Positions 37,810 to 45,224 of a DNA stretch of 64,000 bases are shown here, one piece after another. The stretch's first letter is position 1, and every line of letters starts with the position of its first letter. This stretch comes from an uncultured Flavobacteriales bacterium (lineage in GTDB: Bacteria; Bacteroidota; Bacteroidia; Flavobacteriales_D; Parvicellaceae), in NCBI GenBank assembly GCA_943787535.1, contig CALSMU010000001.1, positions 1-64,000 on the forward strand, in the 5' to 3' direction. The notes under the pieces are model-generated. The model saw only the letters and a list, made by a program, of their open reading frames with translations. It was not told the DNA's origin and made no database searches. A program made the translations under genes and the position numbers.

Positions 37810-38707
37810 AAAAATCATCAGCATTCTTAGGTATAATTTCTAGATAATAAATGACAGGGGTATAGGGTGGAACAATATTTCCTGCAGAACCTTTTTCTTT
37901 AAAACCCATTTCAGAAGGAACTAAAACCTTAGCTTTTTGCCCATATTTCATTGATGAAATTGCTTTTTTAAGCCCCTCCACCATTTGTCCATTTTGACCA
38001 AATTGAAACTCATCTGGATGGCCATTATCATAGGTATTATAGAATTCCTGACCATTCGTAAAAGTTGCTATATAATGTAGATCGAAAACCGCATTGTAAT
38101 TTATTTTCTTTCCTAAATGAAGCGTATCATAAACTATATATAATCCATCAATTTCAACTATGGAATCTCCATTACTATTCCAATAATCTATGGTCTCCTC
38201 TATTTTTTGAAATTCTTCAAATTCCTTATATCGCTGCCATTCTATTACTGATGCCGCATACTCTTTTTTACTTTGAATCTTAATTAATCGAATATCAATT
38301 TTCATTTCAGCATCATTCAAAAGAAAAACAGGTGTTTCTGCTTGAATATACTCCTTAAAAAATCTTTCCGGATTGATATAGAACGTAGCACTATCACCTT
38401 CTATCAACTTTGCAAACCCCTCCTCTATACCTCCAGGTTGATTTTGTTTTTTCAACTTTACAATATCGGCTCCATTATAACCTGTATTAACTGATGTATA
38501 AAATACCGAGTCTTCAATAGTACTCCATTTCATATCGACAGACAATACATCTCCAATTTGAGGTTCTTTGCCTTCCCCTACTATATCTTGATATTTATAC
38601 TTCAAGCCACCTTCGGTAAAAAAATATTCGGGAGTTTCTGTTTCGCAGCCAATTAAAATAGTGGCAGCAAAAAATAATCTGAATATTTTCTTATCTATTT
38701 TTCGCAT
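37796..38707 (-). CDS. FKBP-type peptidyl-prolyl isomerase lipoprotein, two domains
   Basis: 303 residues. The signal peptide ends in LIGCETE, a lipobox. Two FKBP-like domains follow (about 35-140 and 180-295); the second has the typical FATFTNGQEFxNTYD-like, GLKKAISSMKYGQKAKVLVPSEMGF and VIYYLEI pattern. It is predicted to be a periplasmic or outer-membrane-attached folding catalyst for exported proteins. Its start overlaps the stop of the upstream GldI-like gene by 17 bases, so both form an operon with the DHH phosphoesterase. Several catalytic-pocket aromatics of the first domain are not evident, so it may be non-catalytic. Confidence 0.85.
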   Translation of the reverse strand: MRKIDKKIFRLFFAATILIGCETETPEYFFTEGGLKYKYQDIVGEGKEPQIGDVLSVDMKWSTIEDSVFYTSVNTGYNGADIVKLKKQNQPGGIEEGFAKLIEGDSATFYINPERFFKEYIQAETPVFLLNDAEMKIDIRLIKIQSKKEYAASVIEWQRYKEFEEFQKIEETIDYWNSNGDSIVEIDGLYIVYDTLHLGKKINYNAVFDLHYIATFTNGQEFYNTYDNGHPDEFQFGQNGQMVEGLKKAISSMKYGQKAKVLVPSEMGFKEKGSAGNIVPPYTPVIYYLEIIPKNADDFFIEK

Positions 38708-39227
38708 CTACAACATAAATATCGTAAAGCACCGTGGACAGTGGTGGAATTTTGTTCATATCGCCCAATAAGCCGTGAGCTGCAAAATGAGGAAGTATAA
38801 TATAGGCTCGATCTCCAACATGTAAATATTTAACAGCCTCATGCAGTCCAGATTCTACGTTATCCATTCCAACCAAAAAAGTGTGTTCACCGTTGTTATC
38901 AGAAGTATAGCAAAGAGTAGTATCCGAATCAATCAATCTAACTTCAAATTCAACCGTAATAAGCATATCTTTCTCTACGGAAATACCATTACCTTTTTCA
39001 TATATATAATACCGCACCCCTGATGCTGTGGAAATTGCATCCCAATTGTGTCTTTCAATATATCGATCAATTTTATAGGACTCATCTTTTACCCACATTC
39101 GGTGCATTTCTATCGATTCCTCTTTCGTTATTGATATTTCTGAAATAGGCTCATCAAAAACCTCTACCTCATGTTTGGGCTGACAACCGACCATAAAAAA
39201 TATTGATATTAGAAAAAGTATTCTCAT
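38691..39227 (-). CDS. GldI-like FKBP peptidyl-prolyl isomerase lipoprotein
   Basis: 178 residues, lipobox FFMVGCQ at the N-terminus, then a helical segment and one FKBP domain (about 85-175: ITVEFEVRLIDSDTT, GLHEAVKYLHVGDRAYIILPHFAAHG, LSTVLYDIYVV). Size, lipidation and the HxAxHGxxGD-type ending resemble GldI, an isomerase lipoprotein needed for gliding in Flavobacterium. It is overlapped by genes on both sides (four bases with DHH, 17 with the second FKBP). Given the T9SS genes in this window, a role in folding exported surface proteins is likely, but identity as GldI is not proven. Confidence 0.78.
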   Translation of the reverse strand: MRILFLISIFFMVGCQPKHEVEVFDEPISEISITKEESIEMHRMWVKDESYKIDRYIERHNWDAISTASGVRYYIYEKGNGISVEKDMLITVEFEVRLIDSDTTLCYTSDNNGEHTFLVGMDNVESGLHEAVKYLHVGDRAYIILPHFAAHGLLGDMNKIPPLSTVLYDIYVVDAKNR

Positions 39228-40207
39228 TTTAAAAATTCAACAATTTTAGATTCGAATAATTTCACTGTTTCTTCAAACGATGTGAAACTAACGCCACCTG
39301 CTGCGTTTTTATGCCCTCCTCCACTAAAGTACTGGCTTGAAAACTCATTCACAGAGATATCTCCTTTTGATCGAAATGACATTTTCACTTTATTATCATC
39401 TTCCTTGATAAATGCTGCCATTTCAACCCCCTCAAGAGATAAAGCGTAGTTAACCAACCCTTCTGTATCTCCTTTCTTGTAACTAAACCGGCTTAATTCC
39501 TCAGAACTTATTGCTATAACTGCAACAGGCAATTTTGGTAACACGCGTAGTTTTTCATTTAATGCAAAACCTAGTAAATGTAATTTGGGTAAGGTATTTA
39601 CATCGTGTACTAATTCATGAACACGAGCATGATTTAGCCCTCTATTTATTAAATCTGCTGCAATCAAGTGTGTTTTAGCTTGAACAGAAGGAAATCTAAA
39701 TGATCCGCTGTCAGTCATTATACCGCAATAAATGCCTTCCGCTATTTGATTATCGATTAAATCTAAATCATTAAAGTCTTCAATAAAGTTATAGACGAGC
39801 TGGGCTGTAGAACAAGACGATGTATCACTGCACATCCAATCTGCGAAGGCTGCTGGATTCAGATGGTGATCAATCATAGCTTTATAAGCAGTGCTCTTTT
39901 CAATTAAAACTCCAACACCTCCTACTCGAGTTAAATCATTGTAATCCAAACTAAATATTAAATCCGCTTCAAATATAAGCCCTTCCACAACATTTTGCTC
40001 ATAGTCATAGACATGGATATTATCCGTTCCTTCCATCCACTTTAAAAATTTGGGAAAGCTATCTGGAACAACGACACTAACATCAAACCCTTTTTTTACT
40101 AAGTAGCCAAACAATGCTAATGAAGAGCCAATAGCATCACCATCGGGAGATTGATGCGTTGTTATTACAATTTTCTTACTTCTCTTTAATATCTCTTCTA
40201 TATTCAT
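39224..40207 (-). CDS. nrnA: DHH/DHHA1 phosphoesterase, NrnA-like
   Basis: 327 residues. The N-terminus ITTHQSPDGDAIGSSLAL provides the first metal-binding motif; FSLDYND and MIDHHLNP are the next two, the latter with the family DHH. GGGHKNAAGG is the substrate-binding DHHA1 motif near the C-terminus. NrnA-type enzymes degrade short oligoribonucleotides and 3'-phosphoadenosine 5'-phosphate. The gene starts just after a terminator/promoter pair and overlaps the GldI-like gene by four bases, so it heads a three-gene operon. Confidence 0.92.
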   Translation of the reverse strand: MNIEEILKRSKKIVITTHQSPDGDAIGSSLALFGYLVKKGFDVSVVVPDSFPKFLKWMEGTDNIHVYDYEQNVVEGLIFEADLIFSLDYNDLTRVGGVGVLIEKSTAYKAMIDHHLNPAAFADWMCSDTSSCSTAQLVYNFIEDFNDLDLIDNQIAEGIYCGIMTDSGSFRFPSVQAKTHLIAADLINRGLNHARVHELVHDVNTLPKLHLLGFALNEKLRVLPKLPVAVIAISSEELSRFSYKKGDTEGLVNYALSLEGVEMAAFIKEDDNKVKMSFRSKGDISVNEFSSQYFSGGGHKNAAGGVSFTSFEETVKLFESKIVEFLK

Positions 40208-40211
40208 TTCC

Positions 40212-40219
40212 CAAAAATA
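40212..40219 (-). promoter_or_regulatory. -7 promoter element for the DHH-FKBP operon
   Basis: Plus-strand CAAAAATA reads TATTTTTG on the minus strand, a perfect match only four bases before the annotated ATG. It overlaps the T-tract of the preceding terminator. The transcript would be almost leaderless. Confidence 0.45.
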
Positions 40220-40250
40220 AAAAAGCCCTGCTCATTAAGAGCAAGGCTTT
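40212..40250 (-). terminator. Rho-independent terminator after the exported-protein pair
   Basis: Read on the minus strand, AAAGCCTTGCTC (40250-40239) pairs with GAGCAGGGCTTT (40233-40222) with one mismatch and is followed by a T-rich run. It ends transcription from the gene finishing at 40269. Confidence 0.8.
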
Positions 40251-40268
40251 AAATAAAGTTATTCAATT

Positions 40269-40874
40269 TTATCTGCTAAATCCAGTGGTTGGACCTGGCT
40301 GGTGCTCAATCAACAAACCAACACAAGCATAGGTTTCTGCCTCAAGACCTTGACTTTCCTCTCCTCCTTCCGGTAAAGGTATGAATACTTTGATCGTTAA
40401 TTTTCTTGTTTTATCAGAAATAAAGATAAATTCTTGAGCATCTTCATCCTTTTTGTTATCGTAACGTACAACATCGACTTTATTGTAAACGCGTCTTCGT
40501 GATTTTTTCTCTGTTCTTACCTCTAGTTCCTCACCATAATCATCATATTCCGTTTCTGTTTCGTAGGTAATAACCTCTTTCCAAGCTGGTTTTGTAATCT
40601 GTTCAACAATTTTGAATTCAAATTTTCCGTCTAATTGATCGTGAGTTGGCGAACAAAGAGACATTCTGTACTCCATATTTTTATAAACAACAATCACAAT
40701 CTCTGCAGTATCTCCTTGTGCAAATGCACCACTTAGAGACTGGCCATTGCGCAAAAACCCATCTCGCTTGGCATGGTCACAGTACTTAACAATATTTCTA
40801 CAGTTTTGACTTAACAAAGCACTAGGTGCTATAACTAAAGCAACTAAAAATAGGTTTGTGAATAATCTTTTCAT
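40269..40874 (-). CDS. Uncharacterised exported protein
   Basis: 201 residues with a signal peptide (MKRLFTNLFLVALVIAPSALLSQ). The mature part contains NCRNIVKYCDHAKRDGF, a beta-rich core, and a highly charged segment (ETETEYDDYGEELEVRTEKK). I do not recognise a family. Four cysteines in the mature protein could form disulphides in the periplasm. It lies 18 bases after the lipoprotein gene at 40893 and ahead of a terminator, so the two make a bicistronic unit. Confidence 0.72.
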   Translation of the reverse strand: MKRLFTNLFLVALVIAPSALLSQNCRNIVKYCDHAKRDGFLRNGQSLSGAFAQGDTAEIVIVVYKNMEYRMSLCSPTHDQLDGKFEFKIVEQITKPAWKEVITYETETEYDDYGEELEVRTEKKSRRRVYNKVDVVRYDNKKDEDAQEFIFISDKTRKLTIKVFIPLPEGGEESQGLEAETYACVGLLIEHQPGPTTGFSR

Positions 40875-40892
40875 AAGTTAATTTTTTATATT

Positions 40893-41810
40893 TTAAAGCT
40901 CCCCTTCAATTATATCTTTTCTTAATTCAGCAACTAATTCTTTCAATTCTTCATATTGTTCAGCCGACACCATAATTGTCGAACCTCCTGAAAGAACATA
41001 TACATCATCTTCTTGTGCCGTTGTCACATCATCACCTTCTTCCTCTTCAAAACTCCAAAATAGTTCTTCAATATCTGCTAACTCTTCCATTACTTCAGCA
41101 ACATTTGAATCGTCCTGGTATTTCATCATAAATCCCATTAAATTCCCAACGGTAAGCTTTTGTTCTCCGATTCGAGCTACTAAATTACTACCTTCTTCAT
41201 ACTCTCCAAGGTTGGTCATTATATATAAGCTTTCAATCCATCCTCCTAGCACAATTAATGCCAAAGTGGATCCTCTTTCATTCTCTTCTAAGTAAGAATA
41301 TGCTTGAAAATAAGTATCATTTGAAAGAAACAATAAAGAGTCAGCGTCATCATTTTCCAGATTAGCTTCAACTTTTTCATAAATCGCTGCATCCAATGCA
41401 TTAGAAATTCCAAGATCATCACTTAAAACTTTAATGGTCCCAAAATAACTTAGAATTGAAGCATTTTCTGCAAAGCTACTAGCAAAAGCTAAATCAGTAA
41501 AATAAACACCAAAATTAAGCGCTTGAATTTTTTTGGAAGAATACTTTTCTATGTTTTCAGGTGAATTTAAAATAGTTCCATCATATAAAACACCCGTTTC
41601 TTTTATTACCGCAAACAACTCATTAGGAGTTGGAACTGAATAAGCCATGTCCGGATCTAATTCTGGCATATCCAATAAAACCGTATCCTCGACATTCACA
41701 TCTATAGCAATTTCTTCCTTTTCAGGAATAACCTCTTCCCCACAACTTGAAAAACCAATTACCACGCCAACAAGGGCTATTACATTCCATTTAAACATAT
41801 TTTTTTTCAT
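40893..41810 (-). CDS. Uncharacterised Bacteroidota lipoprotein
   Basis: 305 residues. The signal peptide ends GFSSCGEE, a lipobox, so the mature protein is lipid-anchored. The mature part is acidic and mostly helical, with NFGVYFTDLAFAS, GGWIESLYIMTNLGEY and LVARIGEQ, a combination I recall from conserved lipoproteins of Flavobacteriales with no assigned role. It has its own promoter upstream and is followed by the exported protein at 40269. No enzymatic motif is visible. Confidence 0.78.
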   Translation of the reverse strand: MKKNMFKWNVIALVGVVIGFSSCGEEVIPEKEEIAIDVNVEDTVLLDMPELDPDMAYSVPTPNELFAVIKETGVLYDGTILNSPENIEKYSSKKIQALNFGVYFTDLAFASSFAENASILSYFGTIKVLSDDLGISNALDAAIYEKVEANLENDDADSLLFLSNDTYFQAYSYLEENERGSTLALIVLGGWIESLYIMTNLGEYEEGSNLVARIGEQKLTVGNLMGFMMKYQDDSNVAEVMEELADIEELFWSFEEEEGDDVTTAQEDDVYVLSGGSTIMVSAEQYEELKELVAELRKDIIEGEL

Positions 41811-41838
41811 TTCTTGATTTTTGAATGTTCCTATTTAG

Positions 41839-41846
41839 CAAAAATA
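41839..41846 (-). promoter_or_regulatory. -7 promoter element for the lipoprotein operon
   Basis: Plus-strand CAAAAATA is TATTTTTG on the minus strand, 28 bases before the lipoprotein ATG. Confidence 0.5.
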
Positions 41847-42051
41847 GAAATATTTTAATAATAGTAAGGGTTTTTTAGTATTCTCTTAAATAAATATGTT
41901 CGAAAGGAGATTATTATCTACAATTATCGATAAATATAGGAAAATGCACAATTAAGGATTGGTCTAAATATCTTTTATTTCGATAATTATTAGAAATAAT
42001 AAGTCTGCAATAATTAAGGATAATGTAAAATTAAAGAGGTTTTCCACTCTG

Positions 42052-42063
42052 CAAAGTACTTTG
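42052..42063. promoter_or_regulatory. Palindrome CAAAGTACTTTG, possible operator
   Basis: A perfect 12-bp palindrome, 31 bases beyond the stop of the winged-helix regulator gene. Its 10-bp core AAAGTACTTT recurs at the promoter of the same operon. Confidence 0.4.
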
Positions 42064-42094
42064 TATCTCAAAGCAATAAGGCAAATAAAAAAAA

Positions 42095-42388
42095 CTATTG
42101 CCCCTTCAGTACTTTTTCTAATCCATCAATATGATCTGCAAATGCCTTTCTTCCTAATTTAGTAGCCTTGTAGGATGTTTGAGGTTTCTTTCCGATAAAC
42201 TGCTTTTTAATTTCGACATATTTAATTCTCTCCAATGATGAGACATGACTAGCCAAATTACCATCTGTTAGACTAAGGTTTTCTTTTATATCTTTATAGT
42301 TGACCCAATCATTTACAACAAGAATAGCCATAAGACCTAATCTTACACGATTATCAAAAGCTTTATTTAATTGGTTAAACCCTTGCAC
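42095..42388 (-). CDS. Winged-helix transcriptional regulator (HTH_34 type)
   Basis: 97 residues from the GTG at 42388, chosen because conservation begins at FNQLNKAFDNRVRLGLMAIL; the frame is open further upstream but overlaps the previous gene. The motif NDWVNYKDIKENLSLTDGNLASHVSSLE, followed by KKQFIGKKPQTSYKATKLGRKAF, matches small MarR/ArsR-like winged-helix proteins (Pfam HTH_34). Members usually repress their own operon. It starts seven bases after the stop of the membrane-protein gene. Palindromes with an AAAGTACTTT core flank the operon and are candidate binding sites. Confidence 0.85.
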   Translation of the reverse strand: MQGFNQLNKAFDNRVRLGLMAILVVNDWVNYKDIKENLSLTDGNLASHVSSLERIKYVEIKKQFIGKKPQTSYKATKLGRKAFADHIDGLEKVLKGQ

Positions 42389-42395
42389 CGAATTA

Positions 42396-43046
42396 CTATT
42401 TTTTCTGATCGTATTTAAAATACATAACGGTTCCATATACGATATGAAGCATACCAAACCCAACCGCCCAAAAAAGTAAGCCTCGACCAATATAATATGC
42501 CGAAACTAAGCCCAGTATAATTTCTAAAACCCCTAAGTATTTAACATCGTTAAATGTATACTTACTTGCATTTAACAGAGCTAGACCATAAAAAATAAGC
42601 GTTGCAGGAGCAATCAAGCCAACAACTTGATGCTTAATTAAAATTAAGCAAAATATACCACCAGCAACTAGAGGAATAGAAAGGCTAACAACCATTCTTT
42701 TGGTGGTACTGTCCCAAACATTTAAATTTTGCTTTTTTGCCTTCCTCTTTGTAAATATATATCCGGTAACCAATGATAACAACAAAACAATTGCTCCGAT
42801 GATAAACAGCGATTGAATTTTTAGCATTACCGAATCGTTTCCAGAAGTAATAAATTCAGCATAACTAACTCTGGCAGTATCAGAAGGTATAATGTGAAAA
42901 TCACTATACACCAAATACGCCCCAACTAGAGCATATACACCTGCAAATATTCCAGTCAATCCACTCAATGATAAAAACCGAGATGATTTCTCCATCATGT
43001 TTTTTATATCAGATAAATGCCCTAGTTGATCTTCTTTTTCAGTCAT
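42396..43046 (-). CDS. Five- or six-span integral membrane protein
   Basis: 216 residues, with hydrophobic segments at about 28-47, 72-95, 115-135, 140-160 and 170-205 and a soluble acidic N-terminus (MTEKEDQLGHLSDIKNMMEKSSRF). I do not recognise a named family, but this kind of protein is regularly encoded directly before an HTH_34 regulator in Bacteroidota. It may be a sensor or effector of membrane state. No catalytic motif is visible. It is the first gene of the two-gene unit. Confidence 0.8.
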   Translation of the reverse strand: MTEKEDQLGHLSDIKNMMEKSSRFLSLSGLTGIFAGVYALVGAYLVYSDFHIIPSDTARVSYAEFITSGNDSVMLKIQSLFIIGAIVLLLSLVTGYIFTKRKAKKQNLNVWDSTTKRMVVSLSIPLVAGGIFCLILIKHQVVGLIAPATLIFYGLALLNASKYTFNDVKYLGVLEIILGLVSAYYIGRGLLFWAVGFGMLHIVYGTVMYFKYDQKK

Positions 43047-43059
43047 AAAAATTCGGTTA

Positions 43060-43069
43060 AAAGTACTTT
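43060..43069. promoter_or_regulatory. Palindrome AAAGTACTTT at the promoter, possible operator
   Basis: A perfect 10-bp palindrome located between the minus-strand -7 element (43076-43083) and the ATG at 43046, that is, over the expected transcription start. Binding here would block initiation, which suits autorepression by the winged-helix regulator. Confidence 0.5.
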
Positions 43070-43075
43070 GTTTCC

Positions 43076-43083
43076 CAAAGTTA
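43076..43083 (-). promoter_or_regulatory. -7 promoter element of membrane protein/regulator operon
   Basis: Plus-strand CAAAGTTA reads TAACTTTG on the minus strand, a perfect match 30 bases before the ATG and immediately next to the AAAGTACTTT palindrome. Confidence 0.55.
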
Positions 43084-43141
43084 CAGATTTAATCCAAGCA
43101 ACCACGAATTTTTACAAGGACTTATTGAAAGAATGACTCTA

Positions 43142-45046
43142 TTAACTTGGAGAATATCCGAGAATTGCATCTATCGTACTAACAGATACAAAGTGATAGT
43201 TATCTCTAGCTTTAACGTAGATGTCCAAGCCTTTTTGTTTTCCTTCGGGGGTTGCTGCTAATGCATTGTAAAGCGGTTGTAAAAATTTCCTTCTACCTAC
43301 CCTGATTAAAAATGCTTCTAACTCATCATCAATGTTATTATAACCAGCGTTAATACTTTTTTCAAACCAGATAGCCGCTATTTCAGAATTACCGGATTGT
43401 GTTAAATGAAAAGCATCATCCAATATAGCCATTTGATCTACCGTGGTTTCCGGTTTAAAATGACGAATAAAATGCAACCATTCATGCGTTGACCAATCTT
43501 GAGGAGTAACAGAACTCACATTATTTGTTTCATAAAATGCAGTTAATTGAGCTTCAACCGAATTAAACCTTTCAGAAATAACAACAAGACAATTTTCCGG
43601 AAGTCCCGATTCGTATACCCATTCATTCAAATTAAACTCAATATTATTTGGTTCCAATAAATTCTCTTTAAGGTATGCAAGGAATACCTCTGTTGTCATT
43701 GTTTGAAATTTATGCGCAGTAAAGTAATCTTTTATAAAAACATCAAACTTTTCACGTCCAGCAAGGTCCTCAATTAAACGTAAAAAAGAATACCCTTTTT
43801 CATAAGCAATATCCGTCATTGCCTTATCAGGGTCTAGGTCTTTCATTTTTAACTTAAGCATTTGCATTTTAGGTTCTAGAGAAGATATCGAAGCTAGTAA
43901 ATCTTGATATCCTAATAAGGCAAGCATGTCAACATAGTCTTTACCATATAGTTCTTCCATAATTCTTCTTTCGAAGTACATCGTAAAACCTTCATTCAAC
44001 CAGAAGTCATTCCAATTAGAATTTGTGACTAAATTCCCACTCCATGAATGCGCCAGTTCATGGGCTACAAGCGTTGTTAAAGAACGATCTCCCGCTATTA
44101 TAGTTGGTGTAGCAAAAGTTAGTCTTGGGTTCTCCATTCCTCCAAATGGAAAACTTGGAGGCAATACGATTACATCATATCTCTCCCACTGGTATTTTCC
44201 ATATAGCCCTTCCGCTGCTTCAACCATTTTTCCCATATCACCAAATTCATATCTACAAGCTTCAATCATAGATGGCTCCGAATAAACACCTGTTCTTTCG
44301 TCAATTTCAATAAACTCTAAATCACCGACTGCAATAGCCATCAAATAGGTGGGAATCGACTGATTCATTTCAAAATTATAGATTCCAGTTTCATTTTTAG
44401 CTGTAGGATTGGAAGCACTCATAACAGCCATTAAGTGGCTGGGAACTTTAACTTTTGCAGAATATGTTATTCTTCTTCCGGGAGTGTCTTGACATGGAAT
44501 CCATGTTCTTGTTAGTACAGCTTGACCTTGTGTATACATAAACGGATTTTGTTTACCGGCTGTTTGAGCAGGAACCAACCAATCCAATGCTCTAGTTCCT
44601 TTGGTTGTAGAATAATTAATCGTTACCGACTCGGTATTTTCATCTATATGCACTGTGATGGATTGCCCCAAAAGCTCATCCAAATCGCCTATTTCATAAG
44701 TAGCTTCCTCTCCTTCATTAAGAGTAATCGATGCAACATCTAAAGATCGAGAATCAAAAACAATAATGTCTTTATTACAAGGGTTCTCAATAGTGTGCGT
44801 AGCACTACCAAATAATTTTTTCTCAGCAAATGAAATTTCAACGTCTAAGTGTATATGCGATACATATACATCCATATAATTGGATAATGTATGATAATCT
44901 ATTTCATCTTCGGTCCAAATTCTTTCACATACACTGGATTCTTCAGCAACATTAGATGCATCAATCATTTCTTCTTTGTCTGATACTCCGCAAGAAGTAT
45001 AAAACGGAATACATAATAGTAATGCAGCAAGTTGTATTAATTTCAT
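43142..45046 (-). CDS. M1-family zinc aminopeptidase lipoprotein
   Basis: 634 residues. The signal peptide ends FYTSCGVSD, a lipobox. The M1 features are the exopeptidase motif GGMENPRLTF and the zinc site HELAHSW...WLNEG (HExxH, with Glu 18 residues on; about residue 325). The C-terminal helical domain resembles the leukotriene A4 hydrolase/aminopeptidase B branch. It is predicted to trim N-terminal residues of peptides in the periplasm or at the outer membrane. It is divergent from, and may work with, the POT peptide transporter starting at 45225. Confidence 0.93.
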   Translation of the reverse strand: MKLIQLAALLLCIPFYTSCGVSDKEEMIDASNVAEESSVCERIWTEDEIDYHTLSNYMDVYVSHIHLDVEISFAEKKLFGSATHTIENPCNKDIIVFDSRSLDVASITLNEGEEATYEIGDLDELLGQSITVHIDENTESVTINYSTTKGTRALDWLVPAQTAGKQNPFMYTQGQAVLTRTWIPCQDTPGRRITYSAKVKVPSHLMAVMSASNPTAKNETGIYNFEMNQSIPTYLMAIAVGDLEFIEIDERTGVYSEPSMIEACRYEFGDMGKMVEAAEGLYGKYQWERYDVIVLPPSFPFGGMENPRLTFATPTIIAGDRSLTTLVAHELAHSWSGNLVTNSNWNDFWLNEGFTMYFERRIMEELYGKDYVDMLALLGYQDLLASISSLEPKMQMLKLKMKDLDPDKAMTDIAYEKGYSFLRLIEDLAGREKFDVFIKDYFTAHKFQTMTTEVFLAYLKENLLEPNNIEFNLNEWVYESGLPENCLVVISERFNSVEAQLTAFYETNNVSSVTPQDWSTHEWLHFIRHFKPETTVDQMAILDDAFHLTQSGNSEIAAIWFEKSINAGYNNIDDELEAFLIRVGRRKFLQPLYNALAATPEGKQKGLDIYVKARDNYHFVSVSTIDAILGYSPS

Positions 45047-45065
45047 AGTCTTTTATTTTGGCTCA

Positions 45066-45073
45066 CAAAAATA
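45066..45073 (-). promoter_or_regulatory. -7 promoter element of the M1 peptidase gene
   Basis: Plus-strand CAAAAATA is TATTTTTG on the minus strand, 19 bases before the ATG. Confidence 0.5.
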
Positions 45074-45224
45074 TCATTAACAAGCTAATAATCATACATT
45101 TTTGCAGATAGAAATTAATTAATTTAGATAGAATAGTGAAAGATATCGCTCAAAACTAATTCTCTACATATCATTTCAAAAAAAAACTGTACTTTCGGTG
45201 CTCGTAAAAAACACATAATAAATT

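Noticed and set aside
42100..42115. CAGTACTTTTT near the regulator stop considered as a third operator copy
   Set aside because: It is not palindromic beyond six bases and lies within the coding sequence.
45185..45200. TACTTTCG upstream of the POT transporter considered as its -7 element
   Set aside because: It does not match TAnnTTTG, and no spaced -33 element supports it.
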